NCBI RefSeq assembly: GCF_900302505.1
Contig: NZ_OMOJ01000002.1
Coordinates: 186,001 to 250,000, forward strand
DNA length: 64,000 nt
Direction of reading: 5' to 3'
Source of the DNA: Pseudoprimorskyibacter insulae
GTDB taxonomy: Bacteria > Pseudomonadota > Alphaproteobacteria > Rhodobacterales > Rhodobacteraceae
A model generated the notes under the pieces. That model worked only from the letters and a program-made list of their open reading frames with translations, made no database searches and was not told the DNA's origin. Shown in pieces: positions 56,814 through 64,000 of the stretch (its first letter is position 1; the number at the start of each line of letters is the position of its first letter). A program made the translations under genes and the position numbers.

Positions 56814-59443
56814 GCGTCAACTCTCTGCGTGACAAATCGGGGATGTTTTTCCATTGCTTCCAATGTGTCGGCCCAGCATTCTTTCAGGTCTTGCAATTGC
56901 GCCCTGAGCGCCGCCGGGTCCAACTGGTCGGCTTTTAATTCCAGATCGTTCAGGCTTTGACGGAATCGCTTGGCCCCGAACACCGCCGCCGTGCCTGCCA
57001 GTTTATGCGCTTCTTTTGTGATGTCCTGAACGGCCAAGGGTTCATCCAATTCGTCGGGCAGGGTCGCAAAGAAATCCGTGGCATCTTGTTCAAACCGGAT
57101 CATGGTTGAATTCAAGATCTCTTCTGGCAGTTCGTCGCGGATTTCCTCCAGTCGCTCTTCGTCCAAAAGTTCGGCTTTGGCGGGGGCGGTTGGGGCCGGA
57201 TCACTGAGAGACGACCCATCAGACGTGTCGGCAAGGATTTTGCGCAAGGTTGCCCGCGACAAGGGCTTGGCCAGTACGTCGTTCATGCCTGCATCGCGGA
57301 ATGCAGCAATTTCATCGGGAAAGGCATGCGCCGTGGTCGCTACAACCGGCGCGAGGGCCGATGCGCAGTTCAATTTGCGGATGGCCCGTGTTGCTTGCAG
57401 CCCGTCCATGCCCGGCATGGAAATGTCCATGAGGATCAAATCCACGTCATTGGCCTGGGCGGCGGCAATCCCGGCGGCGCCGTCATGCGCCTCGATCACG
57501 GTATGGCCTTCTTGTTCGAGGATCGACCGGGCGACAAAGCGGTTGATTTCGTTGTCCTCTACCACCAGCACCGTTATCGGGTCAATGATCGGTGTCAGCG
57601 CTTCGGTTGGTTGCGGCAGAGTGACCGGGCAGATGACCTCATCCTCGGGGGGCATTAGCGGAAGGGTGATCCAAAACACACTGCCTTCGCCCGGTTCGCT
57701 CTCAACCCCGATTGTGCCGCCAAGCAAGGTGGTCAGGCGCTTTGAAATCCCCAGACCAAGACCCGTGCCGCTGTTGCTTCGGGAATAGGCGGTGTCGATG
57801 GTTTCAAAATCGCCAAATATCCGCTCTTGGTCTTCTTCGGGGATGCCAATACCGGTGTCGATCACCCGAATCATCACCTCGTCGCGGCCCTGAAGGCACT
57901 CCGCCTCAAGCGTGACGCGGCCATTGCGGGTGAACTTGATTGCGTTGCCGATCAGGTTCAGCAGCACCTGTTGCAGGCGGTGGGGATCAGAATAAACATG
58001 GTGCAGATCGGGGTGGGGCGGTGCCAGAACCAGTTCAGTGCCACCCGCACGGGCCCGCCCGGTCTGCGTTGCGATCACATCCTCCATCAGCTCGACCAGA
58101 TCGAAGGATTGTTTGTTCAGAACGACCTTGCCCACGTCCAGCCGCGAAATCTCTAGCACATCATTCACATGGCCTAGCAGCAGCTTGCCGGACTTGCGGA
58201 TAATCTCCATGAAAGCGCGGTGTTTGGGCGGCAATTCTTCGAAATTGATCAGCTCTAGTGTGCCCAGCAGCCCGTTCAGCGGCGTGCGCATTTCATGGCT
58301 CATGACCGCCAGAAGTTCGGCTTTGGATTTCTCGCCAGCAATCGCCTTGTCGCGGGCTTGGCGCAGGTCGTTTTCGGCCTGTACCCGATCCGAGATATCA
58401 CGGATGAAACTGACGAAGATCTCTCCGGTCACGGTATGGGCGCGCGACAGGGTCAGATCGACCGGAAAGATCGACCCATCCTTGCGCCGACCCTCAAGCT
58501 GGACGATCCCTTTGCCAATGACATGACGTTTGCCGGTTTTACGATAACGCGACATGCCCGCCACGTGGGCCGCTTTGAATTTATCCGGGATCAGCAAATC
58601 GGACATTTCGGCCCCCATCGCTTCGGCGCGCGAGTAGCCAAATATTTTCGAAGCGGCATCGTTGAACACGATAATATGGCCGTCGCGGTCGATCACGATC
58701 ACGGCGTCAAGGGACGTGGCAACAATCGACTCCATCCGGTCGCTGATCAGCCGCTGAGCCAGCGCACTGCGCCGCATCGCGCGGTTCAGGCGGATCAGCA
58801 GGACAATCGTTCCGACGAGCACCAGAACCAGCGCGGCCAATAGGGTCGTCAGGCGTACAATGGTCTGAAGCAGGCTGTCTCGTCGTTCGGCGGCGTCTAT
58901 CGAAAAGGACTGAATGCCGACGGCGGTGATGCCCCGGATCAACTGACGTGCCGTTTGGGTGTCCGCCGCCAGATCGGGCAGTCGCGCAAGCAGCGTTTCG
59001 TCGGGGCTGTCGATTAGCGTCACATTTTTGTCGATGAAGGCATTCAGCGCGGCCAGGTTTGGTTCAACCCGGCGTTCCTGCCGCAGATCGGCGTAAGGTT
59101 CGCTGATCGACAGGGTTTCAACCCGGCTGTACAGGATGTCAAATCTTTTGCGGATCTCATTCAGATTTGGCTCATCCTGCGTGAGCGCGACCTGCAAGGT
59201 CATCTCTAGGCTGGTGATTTCGATCTCGGTTTGGGACAGAACCCAAAGGATGTTGTCCGAATTGGCGGATTCCAGCTGCCGAAAGTCGCGGCGAAGATCT
59301 ACGCCAAACAGGCCCAACGTGACCAAGATCACACCGGATGCAAACACCACCGCCAACCGCTGTGCGACCCGACCGGCAGGAAAGATCGCTCGAACTGAGT
59401 TGATGGGACCAAGAATAAACGTTTTAGCCATGCGACCTAACAT
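56798..59443 (-). CDS. Hybrid sensor histidine kinase with receiver and HPt domains
   Basis: 881 residues. Two membrane segments (about 28-50 and 197-217) flank a periplasmic helical sensor region. A PAS domain follows (SIVATSLDAVIVIDRDG), then HisKA with MSHEMRTPLNGLL, HATPase (NLIGNAIKFTRNG; GTGLGLGIS), a receiver domain (VVEDNEINRFVARS; LILMDISMPGMDG) and a C-terminal HPt domain with AHKLAGTAAVFG. This is a complete phosphorelay in one chain. The divergent LuxR-type regulator at 59632 is the likely target. The start may be 59443 or the ATG at 59431, which has a better AGG upstream. The signal is unknown. Confidence 0.92.
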   Translation of the reverse strand: MLGRMAKTFILGPINSVRAIFPAGRVAQRLAVVFASGVILVTLGLFGVDLRRDFRQLESANSDNILWVLSQTEIEITSLEMTLQVALTQDEPNLNEIRKRFDILYSRVETLSISEPYADLRQERRVEPNLAALNAFIDKNVTLIDSPDETLLARLPDLAADTQTARQLIRGITAVGIQSFSIDAAERRDSLLQTIVRLTTLLAALVLVLVGTIVLLIRLNRAMRRSALAQRLISDRMESIVATSLDAVIVIDRDGHIIVFNDAASKIFGYSRAEAMGAEMSDLLIPDKFKAAHVAGMSRYRKTGKRHVIGKGIVQLEGRRKDGSIFPVDLTLSRAHTVTGEIFVSFIRDISDRVQAENDLRQARDKAIAGEKSKAELLAVMSHEMRTPLNGLLGTLELINFEELPPKHRAFMEIIRKSGKLLLGHVNDVLEISRLDVGKVVLNKQSFDLVELMEDVIATQTGRARAGGTELVLAPPHPDLHHVYSDPHRLQQVLLNLIGNAIKFTRNGRVTLEAECLQGRDEVMIRVIDTGIGIPEEDQERIFGDFETIDTAYSRSNSGTGLGLGISKRLTTLLGGTIGVESEPGEGSVFWITLPLMPPEDEVICPVTLPQPTEALTPIIDPITVLVVEDNEINRFVARSILEQEGHTVIEAHDGAAGIAAAQANDVDLILMDISMPGMDGLQATRAIRKLNCASALAPVVATTAHAFPDEIAAFRDAGMNDVLAKPLSRATLRKILADTSDGSSLSDPAPTAPAKAELLDEERLEEIRDELPEEILNSTMIRFEQDATDFFATLPDELDEPLAVQDITKEAHKLAGTAAVFGAKRFRQSLNDLELKADQLDPAALRAQLQDLKECWADTLEAMEKHPRFVTQRVDACEDS

Positions 59444-59488
59444 TTAACGCCACCGTAAGGCTATTTTATGGAGTAAATTCTCAATCTG

Positions 59489-59509
59489 GATAGAACTATC
59501 TTTAGATAG
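59489..59509. promoter_or_regulatory. Triple GATAG/CTATC motif between kinase and regulator genes
   Basis: GATAG-AA-CTATC-TTTA-GATAG holds three alternating half-sites in 21 bases, so the middle arm can pair with either flank (CTATCT-TT-AGATAG is a perfect 6-bp palindrome). It lies in the 188-base divergent control region and could be the binding site of the LuxR-type regulator. The rest of this gap is AT-richer but shows no gene. Confidence 0.4.
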
Positions 59510-59631
59510 ACCGTATTTTGTCCAAGGTTGGTTGAGTCTACGAATGGTGCGACGGAAATATTGTTTTGGTTGTTTTCAGTGGCTGGGCGACCGTCCGACG
59601 GGGCGCCGATTATTGATAGGATGCTGATTGA

Positions 59632-60237
59632 ATGAGACTTTTGATTGCAGACGACCACGATTTGGTGCGCGATACCGTTGCGGCCTATCTGTCCTCTGGC
59701 GGATTCGAAAGCGTCAGCACCGTGCCAAATTTAGATGAGGCGATCGCCCGCACCGTGTCGGAAGGCGCTTTTGACCTGGTGTTTCTGGACTACAACATGC
59801 CCGGTATGAACGGCTTGTCGGGCCTTGATCGGATGATAAAGGCCAATCAGGGCAAGCCGGTTGCCATTCTGTCTGGCTCGGCATCCAGAGATGTGGCGCA
59901 GGCGGCTTTGGCCGCAGGGGCCAGCGGGTTCATTCCCAAGACCCTGAGCGCCAAAGCGTTGATCTCGGCCGCCCGGTTCATGCTGTCCGGCGAAGTATAC
60001 GCCCCGTTCGAATTCATGCGTGGCACTGATCAGAACGGTGACCATCCGCAGCTAACGCGCCGCGAATTGGACGTGTTGCGCGGCATCTGCGCGGGCAAGT
60101 CGAACAAGGAAATCGCGCAGGATTACGGGTTGCAGGAAGTGACGGTCAAACTGCACGCCAAGACGCTGAGCCGAAAGCTCGGGGCACGTAACCGGACGCA
60201 TGCGGCGATGATCGCCCGTGACAGGTGTTTGGTCTGA
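59632..60237 (+). CDS. LuxR/NarL-type response regulator
   Basis: 201 residues. A receiver domain with IADDHDLVRDT, the phospho-acceptor segment LVFLDYNMPGMNG and a switch Lys (FIPKTLS) precedes a LuxR helix-turn-helix (LTRRELDVLRGICAGKSNKEIAQDYGLQEVTVKLHAKTL, shown by its GKSNKEIA and TVKLH parts). It is divergent from the hybrid kinase and is its probable output. Target genes are not visible. Confidence 0.92.
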   Translation: MRLLIADDHDLVRDTVAAYLSSGGFESVSTVPNLDEAIARTVSEGAFDLVFLDYNMPGMNGLSGLDRMIKANQGKPVAILSGSASRDVAQAALAAGASGFIPKTLSAKALISAARFMLSGEVYAPFEFMRGTDQNGDHPQLTRRELDVLRGICAGKSNKEIAQDYGLQEVTVKLHAKTLSRKLGARNRTHAAMIARDRCLV

Positions 60238-60241
60238 CGGT

Positions 60242-60592
60242 CTAAAGCTGGGCGTGCACCACCATTTCTGACGCGCCGACGATTTGAAGCCGGTAGGCTC
60301 CGTCGTTCAATTCTCTGGTTCTGCCAAGAAACGGGAAAAGCGCGAATTCGGATACGATCAATCCGGTCACATCGCCGTTTGGCGCAATGACGATTTCGGA
60401 GATATAGCCGATCCGGGATTGTCCTGCGTCAAAAACGGGTGCGTCTAACAAGGCGTCCAAATTAAGATATTCGAAATTCATCAGTTGATCTGGGACATAG
60501 GAGACCGCCGTTCCTGTCGTTTGCAGCTTGGACGGTTCAGGACTGGGATGCAGGTGCAGCGCGGTAATAATGGCCAGCAGAGCGTTCAACAT
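60242..60592 (-). CDS. PRC-barrel domain protein
   Basis: 116 residues. A hydrophobic N-terminus (LNALLAIITALHLH) that may be a signal peptide precedes a PRC-barrel-like beta domain (LLDAPVFDAGQSRIGYISEIVIAPNGDVTGLIV, seen in part as GYISEIVIAPNG). PRC-barrel proteins occur in photosynthetic reaction centre assembly, RimM and stress contexts. It is 21 bases downstream of the holin-like gene and probably belongs to the stress cluster transcript. Confidence 0.8.
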   Translation of the reverse strand: MLNALLAIITALHLHPSPEPSKLQTTGTAVSYVPDQLMNFEYLNLDALLDAPVFDAGQSRIGYISEIVIAPNGDVTGLIVSEFALFPFLGRTRELNDGAYRLQIVGASEMVVHAQL

Positions 60593-60613
60593 CCCATATC
60601 CTTTCCGTCCGTT

Positions 60614-60949
60614 TCAGTGCCGCCTGTGTTTGACCGATGACCCCGCGCCATAGCCTTGGGCAAAGGCGGCGGCGAGGCCGGTCCAATCCGCTGCGGCGGT
60701 GTGTGTCGGCTGTGTTGCGGGCCTGTGTTTATGTGACGCCGCTGCGAAGGCAGCCAGTATCAGCCCACCTCCTGCATAAGCCGTACCAAGCACGACGCAG
60801 GCCGTGATAACGCCCGCTGAGACGGTCAGCGCAATGAAGGCCGCGGCGGTTAGAAACCCCAGTCCGACCGCCAGCATGACAGTGGCCGCTGCTCCGAAGG
60901 CTGTCCTTCGGAGCGTTGATTTCGCAGCATTTTTCATGCGGTCAAACAT
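60614..60949 (-). CDS. Small membrane protein, holin-superfamily-like
   Basis: 111 residues with two hydrophobic segments (about 18-40 and 45-68) and a basic, flexible C-terminal tail ending KHRRH. It resembles the YqjE/phage-holin-like membrane proteins often found next to DUF883 proteins. This is not evidence of a prophage. Its ATG shares a base with the stop of the DUF883 gene, so the two are coupled. Confidence 0.75.
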   Translation of the reverse strand: MFDRMKNAAKSTLRRTAFGAAATVMLAVGLGFLTAAAFIALTVSAGVITACVVLGTAYAGGGLILAAFAAASHKHRPATQPTHTAAADWTGLAAAFAQGYGAGSSVKHRRH

Positions 60950-61281
60950 TATCGACGGGTCGCCAGAATACCGGCCAGAAACCCAAGGCCTGTGGCGATG
61001 GCGACCGCAGTTCCCGGATTTTCCTTGATTGCGGTTTCGGTCTTTTGGGCTGCGTCCTGCGCCGTGGTCTTGGCCGATGCCAGAACCTCATTTCCCTTTG
61101 CGACCAGCGCGTCGGCGTTTTGACGCGCTTGTGCTGCGACCTCGGTAGACCGTGATTTGCCCAGTTCGGCAATTACCTTGGTCAGCTCCGAAATGTCGGA
61201 CTTGAGCGTTGCAATCTGGGCTTCGACATCCTGGGCCGAAACGTCTTTGCCATTTGCGATTGATGTCGCTGTACGAGCCAT
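60949..61281 (-). CDS. DUF883/ElaB-YqjD family protein
   Basis: 110 residues. A long amphipathic helix (about 15-80, DVEAQIATLKSDISELTKVI; heptad-like) is followed by a C-terminal transmembrane helix (GTAVAIATGLGFLAGILATRR), the DUF883 layout. Family members are membrane-anchored, ribosome-associated stress proteins in enterics. AGGAGA precedes the ATG and a candidate sigma-EcfG promoter lies 38-62 bases upstream. Confidence 0.87.
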   Translation of the reverse strand: MARTATSIANGKDVSAQDVEAQIATLKSDISELTKVIAELGKSRSTEVAAQARQNADALVAKGNEVLASAKTTAQDAAQKTETAIKENPGTAVAIATGLGFLAGILATRR

Positions 61282-61318
61282 GTTTATTCTCCTGATTTAC
61301 CAAAAGGCTTGTCAATTA

Positions 61319-61343
61319 AACGCGGCAGGTCGAAATTGGTTTC
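61319..61343 (-). promoter_or_regulatory. Candidate sigma-EcfG promoter for the DUF883 operon
   Basis: On the minus strand GAAAC (61343-61339), 16 bases, then CGTT (61322-61319). This is one mismatch from the GGAAC-N16-17-CGTT consensus and lies upstream of 61281. Confidence 0.45.
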
Positions 61344-61366
61344 ATTTGAAATGTCAAAATATGGCC

Positions 61367-61392
61367 GGAACTTTTTTGGCCCGGCGCACGTT
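61367..61392 (+). promoter_or_regulatory. Sigma-EcfG promoter for the DUF1328 gene
   Basis: GGAAC (61367-61371), 17 bases, CGTT (61389-61392): an exact match to the alphaproteobacterial EcfG consensus, 60 bases before the ATG at 61453. Confidence 0.75.
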
Positions 61393-61452
61393 GTTTTTCC
61401 AGATCGCGCCGAATGAAGGCGCATTCCTTAGGCACTTGTATTGGAGGCTATT

Positions 61453-61629
61453 ATGCTTGGTTGGGCTGTTACTTTTCTGATTGTCGCGCTGATTGCGGCT
61501 TTGTTTGGCTTTGGCGGTATTGCGTCGGCGTCGGCCGGTATCGCACAGGTTCTGTTCTTCCTGTTCCTGATCCTGTTTGTGATCGCGGCGGTCGCTGGTG
61601 CGGTTCGCGGACGCAGCCCGCGCATCTAA
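61453..61629 (+). CDS. DUF1328 small membrane protein (YtjA-like)
   Basis: 58 residues with two transmembrane helices ([39 protein letters not shown]) and a short basic tail. This matches the DUF1328/YtjA family of stress-induced small membrane proteins. GGAGG precedes the ATG at 61453. A perfect sigma-EcfG promoter upstream places it in the general stress regulon. Confidence 0.9.
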   Translation: MLGWAVTFLIVALIAALFGFGGIASASAGIAQVLFFLFLILFVIAAVAGAVRGRSPRI

Positions 61630-61653
61630 ACAGAGCGACGTGACACAGAACGC

Positions 61654-61677
61654 AAAAGGGCGCCGAAAGGCGCCCTT
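61654..61677. terminator. Terminator between the DUF1328 gene and phyR
   Basis: AAGGGCGCC-GAAA-GGCGCCCTT is a 9-bp stem with a GNRA tetraloop. The minus strand has TTTT directly after it, so it mainly ends phyR transcription; it also lies 25 bases after the DUF1328 stop. Confidence 0.85.
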
Positions 61678-61698
61678 GGCTTGTTCAGATCAGCAATT

Positions 61699-62511
61699 TC
61701 AAAGGCTCAGTTCTTTGGTCGAAGAAAAGAACATCGCTTGGCTAACGGCAGATTGGACCTGCTCTTCGGAATAGGGCTTGGTGATGACAAACGCAGGTTC
61801 GGGCCGTTCGCCGGTCAGCAGGCGTTCGGGGAAAGCGGTGATGAAGATCACCGGGATATCCCCTGCGGCTTTCAGGATGTCATTGACCGCATCGATCCCG
61901 GACGACCCATCAGCCAGTTGGATGTCGGACAGGATCAGATCCGGGCGTTCCATACCTGCCAATTTGACCGCGCTATCGGCGGTTCTTGCAACACCCGTGA
62001 TCGAGTGGCCCATCTCGGCGACAATATCCTGAAGGTCCATGGCGATGATCGCTTCGTCTTCGATGACCAGAACCCGGCCAGAGATGCTATCACCCATTTC
62101 GCGGCGTGCGATTTCAATCAGGTGGCCAGCTTCGTCTTCGTCGATAATCATGATATCGGACACATCCTTGATCGAGAATTCCTCAACCGTATGCAGAAGC
62201 AGCGCTTCGCGGGTGTTGGGGGTCAGTTTGGACAAATGGCCCTGTGCGCGTTCCGCCATGCCGTGTTCTTCGACTTCAACCGGCGCGCCTGCGCTGCTCC
62301 AGATCGTGTGGAAACACCGGAACAGGGCAACTTTGTTGGATAGTCCCATTTCAAAAACAGAGCGGTCGCTCAGTAGGGCCTCAAGCGTCGCAGCGGCGTA
62401 AGAGTCGCCGGTCTTTTGGCTGCCCGTCAAAGCGCGGGCATACCGGCGAAGATAGGGAAGCAGGTCGGCAACGGCCAACGACAGGTAGGATTTCCCGGTA
62501 TCTTGCGGCAT
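61699..62511 (-). CDS. phyR: General stress response anti-anti-sigma factor PhyR
   Basis: 270 residues. The N-terminal half mimics an ECF sigma factor (LLPYLRRYARALTGSQKTGDSY; SKLTPNTREALLLHTVEEFS, given by LTPNTREALLL). The C-terminal receiver domain has VIEDEAIIAMDL and the phospho-acceptor Asp196 (LILSDIQL). When phosphorylated it binds NepR and frees EcfG. It is divergent from nepR-ecfG and shares a bidirectional sigma-EcfG promoter with it. Confidence 0.96.
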   Translation of the reverse strand: MPQDTGKSYLSLAVADLLPYLRRYARALTGSQKTGDSYAAATLEALLSDRSVFEMGLSNKVALFRCFHTIWSSAGAPVEVEEHGMAERAQGHLSKLTPNTREALLLHTVEEFSIKDVSDIMIIDEDEAGHLIEIARREMGDSISGRVLVIEDEAIIAMDLQDIVAEMGHSITGVARTADSAVKLAGMERPDLILSDIQLADGSSGIDAVNDILKAAGDIPVIFITAFPERLLTGERPEPAFVITKPYSEEQVQSAVSQAMFFSSTKELSL

Positions 62512-62539
62512 TTATTTGACCTCATCATCAATTTTTCTT

Positions 62540-62571
62540 GGAACCAAACGCACCCGAGCGGCGTTGGTTCC
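62540..62571. promoter_or_regulatory. Overlapping bidirectional sigma-EcfG promoters
   Basis: Plus strand: GGAAC (62540-62544), 17 bases, CGTT (62562-62565), directed to nepR. Minus strand: GGAAC (62571-62567), 16 bases, CGTT (62550-62547), directed to phyR. The two fit into one 32-bp near-palindrome, so the same DNA serves both divergent transcripts and makes the circuit autoregulated. Confidence 0.85.
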
Positions 62572-62613
62572 GGTGACAGGCAAAGAAATCGTAAAAAATT
62601 GCGGGATGCTAGG

Positions 62614-62781
62614 ATGGACAACTCAAACAGAAGGTCTCGGCTAGAGCGGCAGATCGACGAGAACCTACGCAAAGTGTATCATAATGAGGAAGAAGACGCG
62701 CCTGTGCCGGACAGGTTTCTAGACCTACTTGCCCAATTGAAAGAGCAAGATATTGCCGGAGACACCGAGAATGACGCGTAA
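62614..62781 (+). CDS. nepR: Anti-sigma factor NepR
   Basis: 55 residues. The NepR core motif is seen as LERQIDENLRKVYH followed by PVPDRFLDLLAQL. NepR holds EcfG inactive until PhyR-P displaces it. AGGA precedes the ATG at 62614. It overlaps ecfG by 11 bases, so anti-sigma and sigma are made together. The longer upstream frame has no homology. Confidence 0.93.
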   Translation: MDNSNRRSRLERQIDENLRKVYHNEEEDAPVPDRFLDLLAQLKEQDIAGDTENDA

Positions 62782-63352
62782 AGTGCCCGGTCCCGCAGAC
62801 CCACGCGACGAAATTCTGGAACACCTGCAAGGCATGCGGGCCTTCGCCATGAGCCTTACGCGCAATTCGGCAGCGGCCGATGATCTGGTGCAGGACACGA
62901 TCGTAAAGGCATGGAAGAATTTCGGCAGTTTCCAGCAAGGCACCAACATGCGGGCATGGCTGTTCACCATTCTGCGCAACACGTTCTATTCGGCCAAACG
63001 CAAAAGCAACCGCGAAGTCGAAGACGTGGATGGCGTGTTTGCTGCGACCTTGTCGGTAAAGCCCAGCCATGACGGGCGCTTGGCCATGAAGGATTTTGAA
63101 AAGGCATTTGCCTTGTTGCCTTTGGAACAGCGCGAGGCATTGATCCTGATCGGCGCGTCCGAGCTGACCTACGAAGAGGCGGCGGAAACATGCGGCGTGG
63201 CCATCGGAACAATCAAAAGCCGCGTGAACCGTGGCCGGGCCAAATTGGTCGAACTGCTGGACATGAGCAACGATGAGCCGATGGAATTGACAGACAATGC
63301 CACTGTTGCTGTCATCACGGCTGGCTTGTCGGTGCGAAAGAACATCGCTTGA
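62771..63352 (+). CDS. ecfG: General stress response sigma factor EcfG
   Basis: 193 residues, ECF type: region 2 with LTRNSAAADDLVQDTIVKAWKNF and the promoter -10 recognition helix MRAWLFTILRNTFYS; region 4 with LPLEQREALILIGASELTYEEAAETCGVAIGTIKSRVNRGR (seen in AIGTIKSRVNRGR). It reads GGAAC/CGTT promoters, several of which lie in this locus. The stop overlaps the TTG start of the next gene. Confidence 0.95.
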   Translation: MTRKVPGPADPRDEILEHLQGMRAFAMSLTRNSAAADDLVQDTIVKAWKNFGSFQQGTNMRAWLFTILRNTFYSAKRKSNREVEDVDGVFAATLSVKPSHDGRLAMKDFEKAFALLPLEQREALILIGASELTYEEAAETCGVAIGTIKSRVNRGRAKLVELLDMSNDEPMELTDNATVAVITAGLSVRKNIA

Positions 63353-64000
63353 TAAAAACGCTTCGTTACAAAAGCCGTACCTTAACCTTTCGGATCGGAG
63401 CCCTGCTTGCAGTGGCTCTGCTTCCGCTTGGGCTTTTGTCTGTAAACCAAAACATGCTGCTTTTGGATGAGGCGAACCGAAAGCTGGAAACCACCCTGCT
63501 TGCCCAAACCGCAGAAGCGGCTGGGGAGGAGTCTGCCCTGTTCCGCACGGCCCTTGGCGTGGTCGAGGCGGTGTCAGCCGTCTTGCCGCGCCTTGTTGAA
63601 ACCTCGGACGGCTGTGAGGCGTTTCTGGGCGAAATCCTGACCTTGTCGCCGGCGCTGACCTTTGTTGGGTACACAAATCGCGATGGGATTGTTGAGTGCG
63701 GCTCGGCGGGCAATGGCGTGGATGTGTCGTCGAACCCGTTTGTTATAAACATGGCCGCAGATCCAGCGCGCCGGGTCAGTGTGATCAAGGACGCGCCGAT
63801 TTCGAAGGTGCCCACGGTCGTTGTGGCGATTCCGGTTTTTCAGGGCGACACCTACGATGGGCTTGTGTCTGTCTCTATCCGGCATGGACATTTTTTCAAC
63901 CGTGACAACCTTTTGCCCAGCCAAATGGATGACGAAGGGTTCGACGTTCTGACCTTCAATTCCGAAGGTGAAATCCTGACAGGCAATGCGGATCTTGCGC
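63349..64000 (+). CDS. Sensor protein N-terminus, probable general stress histidine kinase (cut by the window end)
   Basis: An open frame of 217 codons from a TTG at 63349 (TTGA overlap with ecfG) to the window edge. It begins with a basic segment, then a transmembrane helix (about residues 17-33, ALLAVALLPLGLLSV) and an extracytoplasmic sensor domain (LSPALTFVGYTNRDGIVECG; VVVAIPVFQGDTYDGLVSVS) resembling a Cache fold. The kinase domain would lie beyond the window. Position directly after ecfG fits the HWE-type kinase that often activates PhyR. The TTG start is the best I see; no ATG with a Shine-Dalgarno lies near. Confidence 0.75.
   Translation, partial: MIKTLRYKSRTLTFRIGALLAVALLPLGLLSVNQNMLLLDEANRKLETTLLAQTAEAAGEESALFRTALGVVEAVSAVLPRLVETSDGCEAFLGEILTLSPALTFVGYTNRDGIVECGSAGNGVDVSSNPFVINMAADPARRVSVIKDAPISKVPTVVVAIPVFQGDTYDGLVSVSIRHGHFFNRDNLLPSQMDDEGFDVLTFNSEGEILTGNADLA

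Noticed and set aside
60614-60949. Prophage remnant suggested by a holin-like protein
   Set aside because: No other phage genes are near. Holin-superfamily proteins of this size commonly accompany DUF883 genes in stress loci.

Overview
The window reads as chromosomal DNA of an alphaproteobacterium of the Rhodobacteraceae (Roseobacter/Rhodobacter type). The clearest pointers are a complete regB-senC-regA redox-signalling cluster with the family's signature residues, a PhyR-NepR-EcfG general stress response locus with sigma-EcfG promoters, a CtrA box, an alphaproteobacterial addAB pair, and an HslV with a short tryptophan-containing leader. Coding density is high, many genes overlap by 4 bases, and no gene-free gap exceeds about 190 bases. 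I saw no tRNA, rRNA, CRISPR array, insertion sequence or prophage.

Region 1 (90-17910) is an accessory catabolic block and the most unusual part. Operon A (plus strand, 90-8108) encodes a cytochrome P450, a phosphohistidine dikinase split into an ATP-grasp subunit and a substrate/His-domain subunit, two paralogous HD-domain metalloproteins flanking an aldehyde dehydrogenase, an SDR, and a putidaredoxin-type ferredoxin. Operon B (minus strand, 15894 to 8111) encodes an IclR regulator, the three parts of a biotin-dependent carboxylase (BCCP, BC, pyruvate-carboxylase-like CT), a HAD phosphatase, acetoacetyl-CoA synthetase and a second SDR. The operons converge with 2 bp between them. Together they suggest oxidation of a substrate to a ketone or similar compound, ATP-dependent phosphorylation and/or biotin-dependent carboxylation, and entry into central metabolism as acetoacetyl-CoA. 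The exact substrate is not visible. A GFA-family gene and a second aldehyde dehydrogenase follow.

Region 2 (18049-33626) holds ahcY, a small HD nucleotidase, a GNAT acetyltransferase, the regA/senC/regB cluster, a CtrA-box-preceded PAS protein, and a tightly packed run tsaE-amgK-murU-addB-addA (translation factor modification, peptidoglycan sugar recycling, double-strand break repair). Region 3 (33673-47113) holds trxA, an M20 amidohydrolase, hslVU, a D-lyxose isomerase-like gene, radC, a PstS-OmpA fusion, a secreted unknown, secA, a parvulin isomerase, argJ, a MutT enzyme and a 44-residue unknown protein.

Region 4 (47202-51274) is a glycerol-3-phosphate locus: glpD-glpK divergent from glpR, with palindromes in the shared control region. 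Region 5 (51296-56813) is the rimP-nusA-ylxR-infB operon on the minus strand. Its leader contains an intrinsic terminator and a competing 9-bp all-GC antiterminator. Region 6 (56798-60592) has a hybrid histidine kinase divergent from a LuxR-type response regulator, then a PRC-barrel gene. Region 7 (60614-64000) is the general stress response locus: small membrane/stress proteins, phyR divergent from nepR-ecfG and a sensor kinase cut by the window end. A near-palindromic 32-bp element carries opposed sigma-EcfG promoters, and further sigma-EcfG sites lie before the small stress genes.
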